Positions 7,535 through 17,322 are shown, counted from the stretch's first letter. The stretch: 64,000 nt of DNA from an uncultured Hyphomonas sp. (GCF_963678195.1 NZ_OY782759.1:248001-312000); one strand, 5' to 3'. Program-made: numbers and translations. The notes: generated by a model not told the origin, from the sequence alone.

Positions 7535-10105
7535 ATGGCTCAGATTGGCCATTCCACCGACAACACGGAGCCGTCCCCCTTCATGACCGACTATGCTTAT
7601 GATGATGACGCAACCCATTTCAGCGTTAGCGATCCTGTCTGGCGTATCCTGACGGGGGCTGCCGCCTTCGCGATCGGCGTATTCATCTGCGGCAGTGTCG
7701 GCTCCTATGTTGCGACGGATCCGTCGTGGAATGCGGCGACGGATGCAGATGTGCAGAACCTGTTCGGCCGCTCCGGTGCCGTGTTCGCAGACCTCGCCCG
7801 CCAGACGCTCGGCTGGTCAGCCTGGACAGCGGGACTGGCGCTGATGATCGGCGGCGCGATGCGCACGGTCCTGATCGGTGCGCCGCGCATGCACCGCTGG
7901 GTGAAAGGCTTTCTGTTCGTGCCGTTTTCGGCTGCGTTCTTTGCTGCCTGGCCGGTGCCGCAGTCCTGGCCTCTGAGCGCCGGGCTTGGCGGTGTGGTCG
8001 GCGATGGCATGTTCCACTTCGCGGCCATGCCGTTCCGCGCGCTGATGTTGCCGTCTCCGGAAGGCTGGGCCGCGTTCTTCCTCGGGGTCCTGGCGCTCTG
8101 GGCCGGCCTGTCGGCGCTTGGCTTCCGCCGCGGCGATGCCCGTCTCCTGAAGCACGCCGCCGCAACCTCCGGTGCGCGCGCGGCCCGCAAGGCCAGCGGC
8201 GCGGGCGGCTTGCTTCTGGCCATTGCCCGGACCCTCGCGCCGAAGCGCAAGGCTGTGCTCGAAGACGAAGACATGATTGATGCGCGTGAAGAGCGCGCCC
8301 GCGTCGTGATGTCCGATGATGACGAAACCCCCGGTTTCCTGAGCAAGCGCGGCAAGAAAGTCATCGAGATCGAAGACGACGAGGACTTCGATGACGAAGA
8401 GGAATATCTCGACGACGCCGAAGACGATTACGACGATTATGACGACGAGGCCGAAGCCGACGCAGACGACTATGATGACGAGGATGAAGAACAGGAACGC
8501 AAGCCGCTCTTCACCCTGCCGAAGTCGAAACCGAAACAGCAGGCATCCGCGCCGCGCGTTTCCAAGCCGATGGAACGCCGCCGCAAGGCCGGCCGCCTGC
8601 CGACCATCGACCTCCTGGAGCAGACCGCCGAACGCGCCGACTCGATCGACGAAGATGCGCTGCTCGCCAAGGCTGCCAAACTGTCAGACGTTCTCAAGGA
8701 ATTCGGTGTCCGCGGCCGCGTGAAGGAAGTGCGCCCGGGTCCGGTCATTACCCTGTTCGAAATGGAACCGGCACCGGGGGTGAAATCCTCCCGCGTGATC
8801 TCTCTGGCCGATGACATTGCACGCTCCATGAGCGCCAAGTCTGCCCGTGTGGCCGTCGTGCCGGGCAAGAACGCCATCGGTATCGAACTGCCGAATGAAG
8901 ATCGCGATACGGTTTACCTGCGCACGCTGCTGCAGTCGGATGCCTATACCGGCTCGCGCGCCAGCCTGCCGATGGCGCTCGGCGAAGACATTGGTGGCGT
9001 GCCGACTGTGGTCGACCTCGCCAAGATGCCTCACCTTCTGATCGCGGGTACGACGGGCTCGGGTAAGTCGGTCGGTGTGAACGCGATGATCCTGTCACTG
9101 ATCTATCGCCACACGCCGGAACAGTGCCGCTTCATCATGATCGACCCGAAAATGCTGGAACTCTCGATTTATGAGGGCATCCCGCACCTTCTGGCGCCGG
9201 TTGTGACCGATCCGAAGAAGGCTGTGAACGCGCTGCAGTGGACGGTGCGTGAAATGGAAGGTCGGTACGAGCTGATGTCCAAGGCGGGTGTGCGGAACCT
9301 GGCAGGCTTCAACGAAAAGGCCGCGAAATACCGCAATGCCGGGGAAGATCTTGTCCGCAAGGTTCAGACTGGCTTCGACGATCGCGGCAAGCCGGTCTAC
9401 GAGACCGAGATCCTGCCAACTGAGCATATCCCGAACATTGTCGTCGTGATCGACGAGATGGCGGACCTGATGCTTGTCGCCGGCAAGGAAGTGGAAGGCT
9501 GCGTCCAGCGCCTCGCCCAGATGGCGCGTGCGGCCGGCATCCACCTGATCACCGCGACGCAACGTCCGTCCGTGGACGTCATCACCGGTACGATCAAGGC
9601 GAACTTCCCGACCCGTATCTCTTACATGGTGACCACAAAGATCGACTCCCGCACGATCCTCAACGAGCAGGGCGCCGAACAGCTGCTCGGCATGGGTGAC
9701 TTGCTCTATCAGGCACCGGGTCAGAAATCGACGCGCCTGCATGGCCCGTTCGTTTCGGACGAAGATGTCGGCGCCGTGACCGACTGGCTGCGCGAGCAGG
9801 GCGAGCCGGACTATGTCATGGACATTCTGGAAGCGCCGGACGACGGCTCCACCGGGTCTGCTGTCATGGATGCGATGCTCGGCACATCGACGGGCGATGA
9901 AGAAGACGATCTCTTCGCCCAGGCGATAGCCATTGTCGTGCGCGACCAGCGCGCCTCGACCTCCTATCTCCAGCGCCGCCTGAAGATCGGCTACAACAAG
10001 GCGGCGGGCGTCATCGACCGCTTGGAGGAAGAGGGGGTCATCTCCGCACCGAACCATGCCGGCAAACGCGAAGTCCTGGCGAACGGACGTCCGTCTCCGG
10101 AATGA
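7535..10105 (+). CDS. ftsK: DNA translocase FtsK
   Basis: This septal DNA pump clears and aligns chromosome termini during division. The 856-residue protein has four N-terminal membrane segments (about 30-200), a strongly acidic linker (about 275-322), then the RecA-like motor with Walker A GTTGSGKSVGVN and Walker B VVVIDEMADLML. A C-terminal winged-helix gamma domain (about 785-850) contains STSYLQRRLKIGYNKAA, which recognises KOPS-type sequences. The ATG at 7535 directly follows a TTG; the start is chosen as the first ATG. A strong terminator follows. XerD, whose recombination FtsK normally activates, is encoded at 30.7 kb. Confidence 0.96.
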   Translation: MAQIGHSTDNTEPSPFMTDYAYDDDATHFSVSDPVWRILTGAAAFAIGVFICGSVGSYVATDPSWNAATDADVQNLFGRSGAVFADLARQTLGWSAWTAGLALMIGGAMRTVLIGAPRMHRWVKGFLFVPFSAAFFAAWPVPQSWPLSAGLGGVVGDGMFHFAAMPFRALMLPSPEGWAAFFLGVLALWAGLSALGFRRGDARLLKHAAATSGARAARKASGAGGLLLAIARTLAPKRKAVLEDEDMIDAREERARVVMSDDDETPGFLSKRGKKVIEIEDDEDFDDEEEYLDDAEDDYDDYDDEAEADADDYDDEDEEQERKPLFTLPKSKPKQQASAPRVSKPMERRRKAGRLPTIDLLEQTAERADSIDEDALLAKAAKLSDVLKEFGVRGRVKEVRPGPVITLFEMEPAPGVKSSRVISLADDIARSMSAKSARVAVVPGKNAIGIELPNEDRDTVYLRTLLQSDAYTGSRASLPMALGEDIGGVPTVVDLAKMPHLLIAGTTGSGKSVGVNAMILSLIYRHTPEQCRFIMIDPKMLELSIYEGIPHLLAPVVTDPKKAVNALQWTVREMEGRYELMSKAGVRNLAGFNEKAAKYRNAGEDLVRKVQTGFDDRGKPVYETEILPTEHIPNIVVVIDEMADLMLVAGKEVEGCVQRLAQMARAAGIHLITATQRPSVDVITGTIKANFPTRISYMVTTKIDSRTILNEQGAEQLLGMGDLLYQAPGQKSTRLHGPFVSDEDVGAVTDWLREQGEPDYVMDILEAPDDGSTGSAVMDAMLGTSTGDEEDDLFAQAIAIVVRDQRASTSYLQRRLKIGYNKAAGVIDRLEEEGVISAPNHAGKREVLANGRPSPE

Positions 10106-10150
10106 CCGCCGCCTGACTCATCTCACCCCGTTAAGGTGGGCAATAGGGGC

Positions 10151-10184
10151 AACCCCCGTTCGCGGTGAAATGCGAACGGGGGTT
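10151..10184 (+). terminator. Intrinsic terminator after ftsK
   Basis: A 13-bp stem (AACCCCCGTTCGC and its complement) with an 8-base loop is followed by a T-rich stretch, 45 bases after the ftsK stop. It lies between ftsK and the converging aldo/keto reductase gene. Confidence 0.88.
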
Positions 10185-10201
10185 TCACTTTTCCGGGGTG
10201 G

Positions 10202-11218
<1,017 letters not shown>

Positions 11219-11315
11219 GCTGGCAGTCTCCCTTATCTTTTCGGGGCGACACTAGCGGCCTGAAGCGGCAATACCAGAGGCGGGGGCCAACAAATTCGCT
11301 GGCGCCCGGTCCTGC

Positions 11316-11828
11316 TTACTCCGCTTCGGTCAGCAGCTGGGTGAAGTCGATCACTTCGAAGCCGTGGCCGGTGGCGCGGACGAACGCCTCGAAATCCTCG
11401 CGGGAAACGGCCGTGGTGCCGGTATTGGTCAGCGGGTGGAAGTTCACCGGGTCGTGTGCCATCAGCGCCGCATCGACGAGAAAGCGCACGCGGCCGGCCT
11501 TGTCATTCATCAGGGCAAAGGCGGTGACCGAGCCGGGCGTCACCCCGAGCAGTTCCTCCATCAGTTCCGGCGGTCCGAAGGACAGGCGTTTCGTGCCGAT
11601 CAGCCGGTGAAGCTTGTTCAGCTTCAGCTGTGAGTGGGCTTCGGCGGCAATCAGGATGATGGCGCCATCCTTGTCCTTCAGGAACAGGTTCTTGGTGTGG
11701 CCGCCCGGCATGGCGGCCTTCAGCTCCTTGCCCTGATCCACGGTGAACACGGCCTCATGCCAGTGCGTCGTGTGCGCGATGCCCAGCGTGTCGAGATAAG
11801 CGAACAGGTCTTCGGGGGTTGCCGTCAT
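11316..11828 (-). CDS. YbaK/ProX-type aminoacyl-tRNA editing domain protein
   Basis: This 170-residue protein matches the free-standing prolyl-tRNA editing family (YbaK/ProX), which hydrolyses mischarged Ala- or Cys-tRNA(Pro). Supporting segments are HWHEAVFTVDQGKEL, GGHTKNLFLKDKDG (the conserved Lys that contacts the tRNA terminus), KRLSFGPPELMEELLGVTPG, and VNFHPLTNTGTTAVS near the end. The ATG at 11826-11828 is preferred over an upstream start that would add a 12-residue unconserved leader. The divergent gene begins about 50 bases upstream. Confidence 0.87.
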   Translation of the reverse strand: MTATPEDLFAYLDTLGIAHTTHWHEAVFTVDQGKELKAAMPGGHTKNLFLKDKDGAIILIAAEAHSQLKLNKLHRLIGTKRLSFGPPELMEELLGVTPGSVTAFALMNDKAGRVRFLVDAALMAHDPVNFHPLTNTGTTAVSREDFEAFVRATGHGFEVIDFTQLLTEAE

Positions 11829-11879
11829 GGGGCCCTTTGGGCCAAGACTTGGCCCGTCCGTCAAGCGGTGAGCCTCCCC

Positions 11880-12617
11880 ATGTTTCTTGATTGCTACAAA
11901 ATCTACGATGTCGCGCCGGATCTGGTGCCCGCCCGGTCAAATCGTGACTGGATGGATGCCTTTACCGACCGCCATCCCTATCGCTGCCTGCCGCTGACCA
12001 TGGCAAACTCCACGGGCTGGGAATTGCTCGCCCCGATGGACATCAAGATCGAGTGGAATGGCGGCCCGCGCAATGAGGACATCCGCCTCCTGACCCGCGG
12101 CGACCCGCGCGCCATTGAAAGTTTCGCGGGGGCGCATTTCGCCCGCGGGATCGTTACGTTCCACACCGGCCACCTGTTCCGCACGCCGCCCGGCTGGGGC
12201 GTCTGGGTGACCGGCCCGCCAAACTGGCCGAAGGATGGCATCTATCCGCTGACGGGCCTTGTTGAGACCGACTGGTTGCCTTTTCCCTTCACCATGAACT
12301 GGCAAATGACCCGCAAGGGCAGCGTGGTCTTCGAAAAGGGCGAGCCCTTCGCCTTCATCACGCTGATGGAACACAAGAAGCTGGAAGAGATCCAGCCGGA
12401 GCGCAAACTCCTGCGCTCCAATGAGGAACTGGTGAAGGAATACAATGCCTGGACCGAGAGCCGGGCCGACTTCAACAAACGCCTCGGCGAGGGCGAAGAA
12501 GGCGCCATGAAGGAACGCTGGCAGCGTCACTATATGCGCGGTGAAAAGCCGACAGGCGACAAGGCCGACAGCCACCAGACCAAGCGCCGTCTGAAGCCGC
12601 CGAAAGAGATTTCGTGA
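11880..12617 (+). CDS. DUF6065-like protein of unknown function
   Basis: This 245-residue cytoplasmic protein has no catalytic motif I recognise. It resembles the DUF6065 family by several features: the MFLDCYKIYDVAP start, MANSTGWELLAP, RTPPGWGVWVTGPPN and WQMTRKGSVVFEKGEPF. The C-terminal 50 residues are basic and helical. Homologues known to me have no assigned role; some sit near dioxygenase-like genes. It overlaps the following acetyltransferase by four bases (GTGA), so the two are translationally coupled. Confidence 0.65.
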   Translation: MFLDCYKIYDVAPDLVPARSNRDWMDAFTDRHPYRCLPLTMANSTGWELLAPMDIKIEWNGGPRNEDIRLLTRGDPRAIESFAGAHFARGIVTFHTGHLFRTPPGWGVWVTGPPNWPKDGIYPLTGLVETDWLPFPFTMNWQMTRKGSVVFEKGEPFAFITLMEHKKLEEIQPERKLLRSNEELVKEYNAWTESRADFNKRLGEGEEGAMKERWQRHYMRGEKPTGDKADSHQTKRRLKPPKEIS

Positions 12618-13102
12618 CCACAATCCGGGCCTATGAGCCCGCAGACCTGCCGGCCCTGCACGCGATCAACGAGCAGGGGGTGCCGGGCGTCAGCCGTGAA
12701 ACGACGGAAGACCTCGGCTTGATCCTGACGCTCGGAGAATGTTTCCTGGCCTGTGCTGACGATGGCCTGCCGATCGGGTTCATCAATCTCGTCCCGCTGG
12801 GAACGGAAGCCTACAAGAGCCCGAACCTTCGCTGGTTTGAGGCGCGCGGCGGCAATCTCATCTATGTCGACCGGATCGCGATTGATCCTTCCCATCAAGG
12901 CAAACGCCTGGGGGAGGCGCTCTATGGCGCGGCCTTCGCCCGATGTGGCGCCCGCTATGGGCGCATAGGCTGTGAGGTGAACCGCCTGCCGCCCAATCCG
13001 GGCTCGCTGCGCTTCCACAAACGGCTGGGCTTCGAGGAAGTCGGCAGTCAGGCTTTCGTGCCGGGCGAAAAGGAAGTGATCTATCTGGAGCGCGCGCTTT
13101 AG
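12614..13102 (+). CDS. GNAT-family N-acetyltransferase
   Basis: This 162-residue protein has the GNAT fold. It starts TTIRAYEPADLPALHAINEQ, has the central strand NLIYVDRIAIDPSHQGKRLG (the acetyl-CoA pyrophosphate loop, R/Q-x-x-G-x-G/A form), and ends RFHKRLGFEEVGSQ. It uses a GTG start that overlaps the upstream stop. The acceptor is unknown; a protein or small amine is possible. It converges with hisE at only five bases. Confidence 0.85.
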   Translation: MTTIRAYEPADLPALHAINEQGVPGVSRETTEDLGLILTLGECFLACADDGLPIGFINLVPLGTEAYKSPNLRWFEARGGNLIYVDRIAIDPSHQGKRLGEALYGAAFARCGARYGRIGCEVNRLPPNPGSLRFHKRLGFEEVGSQAFVPGEKEVIYLERAL

Positions 13103-13107
13103 GGCTT

Positions 13108-13455
13108 TCAGCTCTTCCGGCTTGCCTTTTCCGCAATCCCGCTCGTGCCTTGCCGTTTCTCCAGTGCCATCGCCACATCGTCGAGGCTGACGCCGCGGAC
13201 GCGGAGGGCGACGAGGGCGTGATACAGCATGTCGGCGGCTTCGCTGGCGACGCGCTCGTCGCTCTCTTCGCGCAGGGCCTGGATGAATTCGCCCGCTTCT
13301 TCCTCGGCTTTGTCGGCGCAGGCGCCAACGCCTTTCGACAGCAGCTTCGCCGTCCATGACGAACTTGCATCGCCGGTTTCGGCGCGCGCATCGATGGTCA
13401 TGCCCAGATGGGCGAGGGCTTCGGCGAGGCGGTCGGCAGATCCGAGAGTAGACAT
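13108..13455 (-). CDS. hisE: Phosphoribosyl-ATP pyrophosphatase
   Basis: HisE catalyses the second step of histidine synthesis, PR-ATP to PR-AMP. The 115-residue protein is a MazG-like all-helical enzyme with KLLSKGVGACADKAEEEAGE (metal-binding Glu pair) and ALREESDERVASEAADMLYH (second EAADMLYH helix with metal ligands). Its length is typical for an unfused HisE; HisI is not in the window. It is the most downstream of five minus-strand his genes and is separated from hisF by a plus-strand crotonase gene. Confidence 0.93.
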   Translation of the reverse strand: MSTLGSADRLAEALAHLGMTIDARAETGDASSSWTAKLLSKGVGACADKAEEEAGEFIQALREESDERVASEAADMLYHALVALRVRGVSLDDVAMALEKRQGTSGIAEKASRKS

Positions 13456-13552
13456 GGCGTCTCCATACCCTCCTTCCGCGGGGGGAGGAAGCCTGCCAGC
13501 TTGACGCGGGCGCAGGGGGCGTCACTTTTGTCCCAAACAAGGAGGATTCCGG

Positions 13553-14368
13553 ATGAGCGACCGGGTGACGATCACGCATCTAGAAGACGGCATCGCAGAT
13601 GTCCGCATGGTGCGCACCGACAAGATGAATGCGCTGGACAACGCCCAGTTCCAGGCGCTGGCCGATACGATCGAGGAGCTGCACGGCACCAAGGGCCTGC
13701 GCTGCGTCGTGCTGTCAGGGGAGGGACGGGCCTTCTGCGCGGGGCTGGACCTGACGGCTATGGCGGCCAATGCAGCCAAGGGCGACGGCGAGAAAAAAGG
13801 TGGGGCAACGGGTGACCTTGCCACACGGGCGTTCGGCGATGCGAACCTCGCCCAATACGTCGCCTGGGGCTGGCGCAAGCTGGAAGTGCCTGTGATTGCG
13901 GCAGCGCACGGCGTGGCGTTCGGCGGCGGGTTCCAGATCCTGTCGGGCGCAGATGTGCGATTTATCCACCCGGACACGCGCTGTGCGATCATGGAAATGA
14001 AGTGGGGCCTGGTGCCCGACATGGCGGGCTTTCCTCTCTGGCGCGGCAATGCACGCGACGATGTGATCCGCGAGCTGACCTATACGAACCGGGAGTTCAA
14101 TGGCCGCGAGGCCCATGCCATGGGCTTTGCCACGCATGTCTCGGACACGCCGCACGAAGACGCGCTGGCGCTGGCGAAGATCATCGCCAACAAGCACCCG
14201 GCCGCGATGCGCGGCTCGAAACGTCTCTGCAACGCCATGGCTGACCTGTCCGACGCTGACCTGCTGATGCTGGAAAGCACCGAACAGCTCAAAGTCATCC
14301 GCACGCCGAACCAGATGGAGGCGGTGATGGCCGAGATGCAGAAACGGAAGCCGGTGTTTGCGGAATAG
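13553..14368 (+). CDS. Enoyl-CoA hydratase/isomerase (crotonase) family protein
   Basis: This 271-residue protein has the crotonase oxyanion-hole segments GEGRAFCAGLDL (about 60-72) and HGVAFGGGFQILSGADVRF (about 118-137). EMKWGLVPDMAG then gives the region where catalytic acids sit. The exact reaction (hydratase, isomerase or another acyl-CoA step) cannot be told. A GGAGG-like site precedes the ATG at 13553. It lies on the plus strand between hisE and hisF, one of the blocks that interrupt the his cluster. Confidence 0.88.
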   Translation: MSDRVTITHLEDGIADVRMVRTDKMNALDNAQFQALADTIEELHGTKGLRCVVLSGEGRAFCAGLDLTAMAANAAKGDGEKKGGATGDLATRAFGDANLAQYVAWGWRKLEVPVIAAAHGVAFGGGFQILSGADVRFIHPDTRCAIMEMKWGLVPDMAGFPLWRGNARDDVIRELTYTNREFNGREAHAMGFATHVSDTPHEDALALAKIIANKHPAAMRGSKRLCNAMADLSDADLLMLESTEQLKVIRTPNQMEAVMAEMQKRKPVFAE

Positions 14369-14379
14369 GGTGCGCTCGT

Positions 14380-14476
14380 GCTTCGAGCCCTGCGCTTACG
14401 CTTGGGCCTTCTCGGGGAAATCGATCCACGGGATCGATTTCTGATCCCTCGAAGCCTGAGCGAAGTCGAAGGATGA
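14380..14476. repeat. REP-like palindromic repeat between convergent genes
   Basis: This non-coding stretch holds a perfect 11-bp inverted repeat with a 3-base loop at 14417-14441 (GAAATCGATCC arm), flanked by CTTCGAG and CTCGAAG and a GCCTGAGCGAAGTCGAAGG segment. The last resembles the intergenic REP-like repeats of Caulobacterales. It separates the crotonase and hisF 3' ends and may terminate both transcripts. Confidence 0.65.
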
Positions 14477-14486
14477 AAGATTGAGC

Positions 14487-15248
14487 CTAAAGCGGCCGCA
14501 CTGGTGCGCCTGCTTCGCCCAGGGCGCGCCGGGCGTCGGCCACGGTCGCTTCACCGAAATGGAAGATCGAGGCGGCGAGCACAGCCGTCGCCCCGCCCTC
14601 CAGCACAGCCGCCGGCATGTCGTCCACGCTGCCGGCGCCGCCGCTGGCCACAACCGGAATGTTTACAACAGATGTGACCGCTTGCAGCAGCGGGATGTCA
14701 TAGCCGGACTTGGTACCGTCCTTGTCCATGCTGGTCAGCAGGATTTCGCCGGCGCCCTTGCTTTCGGCGAGTTTTGCAAACGCCACCGCATCGATTCCGG
14801 TGGCCGTGCGGCCGCCATGGGTGAAGATTTCCCAATGATCCTCCACCTTGCGCGCATCGATGGCGACGACCACCGCCTGGCGCCCGGCCTTTGCGGCGCA
14901 GCGGGCGACGACGTCCGGGTCTGCGACAGCGGCGGAATTGATCGCCACCTTGTCGGCCCCGGCCCGCAGTAGCGCGACCAGATCGTCCGCGCTGCGCACT
15001 CCGCCGCCCACGGTCAGCGGCATGAAACACTGTTCCGCCGTGGCGGAGACGATGTCGAGCAGCGTGCCGCGGCCCTCATGGCTGGCCGTGATGTCGAGGA
15101 AACAGAGCTCGTCTGCGCCTTGCGCGTCATAGGCTTTCGCCAGCGCCACGGGGTCGCCCGCGTCTTGCAAGTCCACGAAGTTGACGCCTTTGACGGTGCG
15201 GCCGTCTTTCACGTCGAGGCAGGGGATGATGCGGGTTTTGAGGCTCAT
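14487..15248 (-). CDS. hisF: Imidazole glycerol phosphate synthase, cyclase subunit
   Basis: HisF takes ammonia from HisH and converts PRFAR to imidazole glycerol phosphate and AICAR. The 253-residue TIM barrel has catalytic Asp12 in [16 protein letters not shown] and the second Asp in [11 protein letters not shown]. It also shows [12 protein letters not shown] and, near the end, [14 protein letters not shown] phosphate-binding loops. The length is normal. Its partner hisH lies 4.4 kb upstream in the cluster order, separated by an inserted block on the other strand. Confidence 0.95.
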   Translation of the reverse strand: MSLKTRIIPCLDVKDGRTVKGVNFVDLQDAGDPVALAKAYDAQGADELCFLDITASHEGRGTLLDIVSATAEQCFMPLTVGGGVRSADDLVALLRAGADKVAINSAAVADPDVVARCAAKAGRQAVVVAIDARKVEDHWEIFTHGGRTATGIDAVAFAKLAESKGAGEILLTSMDKDGTKSGYDIPLLQAVTSVVNIPVVASGGAGSVDDMPAAVLEGGATAVLAASIFHFGEATVADARRALGEAGAPVRPL

Positions 15249-15333
15249 GCGACGGCTTTAGCCGGGAAAGCCCTGGCGGCAAAGCCCGCGTCTGTGCGGC
15301 AGTCCGCCCTTTGACCCAAAACCCGGAGAAGCA

Positions 15334-15387
15334 CCGTCTATACACCCTCAATAGACCGTCTATGCGCCGTCTATAGACCCTCAATAG
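15334..15387. repeat. Short direct repeats upstream of a diguanylate cyclase gene
   Basis: A 21-base unit (CCGTCTATA-C/G-ACCCTCAATAG) occurs at 15334-15354 and 15367-15387 with one mismatch, 33 bases apart. A third partial copy, CCGTCTAT, lies at 15356-15363. The block sits between hisF and the plus-strand GGDEF gene, 76 bases before its start. Confidence 0.8.
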
Positions 15388-15462
15388 ATCAAATTTCACC
15401 GAATGCTTCGACGGGCTTTTAAGCGAGCGCTGGCATAAGCTGTCGAAACGAGTGGGGACTTG

Positions 15463-16212
15463 ATGTTGAGATTGTCGAAACACGCCAGGAAGGCGGCTTT
15501 AACCACAACTTCGGTAACGGTCATGGCGGTCTTGCTGACCTTCATCCCGGTCTGGATCTGGCTTCAGATCGATCCGGTGATCACCACGCGCGACATCTAC
15601 ATCTCCTGCATCGTCCTGCCGCTCCTCATCTCTCCGTCCTGCAGCATCGGCATTCAGCGCGCGCACCTGAAAGTGCGCCACCTGGCCGATCGCAACGAAT
15701 ACCTCGCCAATCATGACGAGCTGACCGGCCTGCCGAACCGCCGGGCCTTCTTTGCCCGGGCAGGGGCGCTGATGGGCCTGCCGCGGCCCAGCACGCAGGT
15801 CTTCGCCTGCGCGATTGCCGACATTGACGATTTCAAGAGCATCAACGACACGGCCGGCCACGAAACCGGAGACCTTGTTCTGAAGGCGATGTCCACGATC
15901 CTGACCGAGATCGCCCCGGAGGATGTGACCGTTGCGCGGCTCGGCGGGGAGGAATTCGCCATGGCGGGCCTCTTCGCCAGCGAAGCGGCCGCCCGCATCT
16001 GGTTCGAGGCGCTGGTGCGCGAAGTCGCGTGCCGCCGCCCGGATGGCCGCAAGGTGACGATCAGCCTCGGCTGGTGCATCGCCGAGGCACGTGAGAACAT
16101 GTCTGCACAGCTGAGCCGGGCAGACCATGCCCTCTACCAGGCCAAGCATGGCGGCAAAAATCGCGCCGTGCGGGCAGCGCCTGGCGGCCCGCGCATGATC
16201 GCGGTGGCCTGA
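15463..16212 (+). CDS. Membrane diguanylate cyclase (GGDEF domain)
   Basis: This 249-residue protein has two membrane segments near the N-terminus (about 14-35 and 44-62), then a GGDEF domain (about 80-235) that would make cyclic-di-GMP. The domain shows NHDELTGLPNRRAFF, ADIDDFKSINDTAGHETGD and an intact GGEEF active site. No RxxD inhibitory site is seen upstream of GGEEF, so product feedback through that site is unlikely. The start is the ATG at 15463, just after a TTG. It interrupts the his cluster on the opposite strand; the upstream DNA contains direct repeats. Confidence 0.9.
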   Translation: MLRLSKHARKAALTTTSVTVMAVLLTFIPVWIWLQIDPVITTRDIYISCIVLPLLISPSCSIGIQRAHLKVRHLADRNEYLANHDELTGLPNRRAFFARAGALMGLPRPSTQVFACAIADIDDFKSINDTAGHETGDLVLKAMSTILTEIAPEDVTVARLGGEEFAMAGLFASEAAARIWFEALVREVACRRPDGRKVTISLGWCIAEARENMSAQLSRADHALYQAKHGGKNRAVRAAPGGPRMIAVA

Positions 16213-16263
16213 CCGCCCGGCCCGCCGATTTGACAGCGGGGGCAGGCTTGCTACCCCCATGGC

Positions 16264-16962
16264 ATGAAACCTCAGGAAACAGACGAAGCCGCCCGCTGGG
16301 CAAGAATGGTCGAGGCGGAGGAACGCGCCTTCGCGCTGCTGGACGCGATTGAGGCGGCGGGCATCATGAAACCGGGCCGCACCGAAGGGGAGGTGGACCG
16401 CGACATCGAAACCATCGCGGCAGACCAGTTCGGCATCGCGCGCAACTGGCACCAGCGCCTCGTGCGCGCCGGGCCGAACACGACCTGCATCTTCTCTGAC
16501 CGGCCAGACGAAGTGACCATCGGGCCGGAGGATACGGTCTATGTCGACATGGGCCCCGTCTTCGAACAGGCCGAGGCCGATGTCGGCCGCACCTATGCCA
16601 TGGGACAGGATCCGGCCCGCCATGCGCTGGTCGCCGCGCTGCCCGAAGTGTTCGAGGAAATGCGCGCCTTTGCTCTGTCATCGCGGCAAGTGACGGGGGC
16701 GGAGGTTTATGACTTTGCCTGCCGCGCGGCCGAAGCGCGGGGCTATCATTTCGGCGGCAAGATCGCCGGCCACACCGTGGGAGAATTTCCGCACGCCACC
16801 TGGCCACTGGAGCCGGCCCACCAGCGCCTCTGGCCGGACAATCCGGAGCCGCTCAGCAATCCGGACCACCTCGGCCGCCCCCGTTACTGGATTTTAGAGG
16901 CCCACCTCGTGGAACCGGGCCGGAAGTGGGGCGGGTTTTATGAGCGGTTGTTGCGGGCGTAG
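16264..16962 (+). CDS. M24-family metallopeptidase-like protein
   Basis: This 232-residue protein has the pita-bread fold of methionine aminopeptidase, creatinase and Xaa-Pro peptidase. Metal ligands appear in YVDMGPVFEQAEADVGRTY (two Asp), GGKIAGHTVGEFPH (His) and WILEAHLVEP (Glu); the fifth ligand is less clear. It is shorter than prolidases and lacks the N-terminal creatinase domain. Substrate unknown. The following GIY-YIG gene starts within or just after its 3' end, implying one transcript. Confidence 0.82.
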   Translation: MKPQETDEAARWARMVEAEERAFALLDAIEAAGIMKPGRTEGEVDRDIETIAADQFGIARNWHQRLVRAGPNTTCIFSDRPDEVTIGPEDTVYVDMGPVFEQAEADVGRTYAMGQDPARHALVAALPEVFEEMRAFALSSRQVTGAEVYDFACRAAEARGYHFGGKIAGHTVGEFPHATWPLEPAHQRLWPDNPEPLSNPDHLGRPRYWILEAHLVEPGRKWGGFYERLLRA

Positions 16963-16966
16963 AGGC

Positions 16967-17269
16967 GTGGCGAATGAAGACCGGATCACCGCCGTCTACA
17001 TGATGGCGAGCCGGAAGAACGGCACGGTCTACACCGGCGTCACGTCAAACCTCGTCCAGCGCGTCTGGCAGCACAGGGAGGGTGTGGTGCCGGGCTTCAC
17101 GCAGAAACACGGCTGCAAGACGCTTGTCTGGTACGAGGTGCACGAATGGATTGAGGCCGCGATCCAGCGCGAGAAATCGCTGAAATCCTACCGGCGGCGG
17201 AATAAGATCAATCTGATCGAAGCGAAGAACCCGCACTGGAAAGACCTCTGGTTCGAGATCACCGGTTGA
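16967..17269 (+). CDS. GIY-YIG domain (UPF0213-like) protein
   Basis: This small single-domain protein resembles the UhpA/YhbQ-like GIY-YIG group. It has VYMMASRKNGTVYTGVT (the degenerate GIY...YIG pair), then LVQRVWQHREG (catalytic Arg) and IQREKSLKSYRRRNKINLI (Glu). Such stand-alone domains are predicted nucleases, with poorly known roles. The GTG at 16967 (100 residues) lies four bases after the M24 stop and is preferred. An ATG at 16940 would add nine residues and overlap the M24 gene. Members of this group are common and often multicopy in alphaproteobacteria. Confidence 0.82.
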   Translation: MANEDRITAVYMMASRKNGTVYTGVTSNLVQRVWQHREGVVPGFTQKHGCKTLVWYEVHEWIEAAIQREKSLKSYRRRNKINLIEAKNPHWKDLWFEITG

Positions 17270-17294
17270 GTGCGGCCCTTGCAGAGAGGCGTCA

Positions 17295-17322
17295 TGCCCG
17301 ATGCGCGCAGCGCATCCGGGCA
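17295..17322. repeat. Palindromic repeat (REP-like)
   Basis: Inverted arms TGCCCG-ATGCGC and GCGCAT-CCGGGCA flank a GCA loop, with one bulged base. It lies 25 bases after the GIY-YIG stop and could act as a transcript end or a REP element. Confidence 0.6.
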
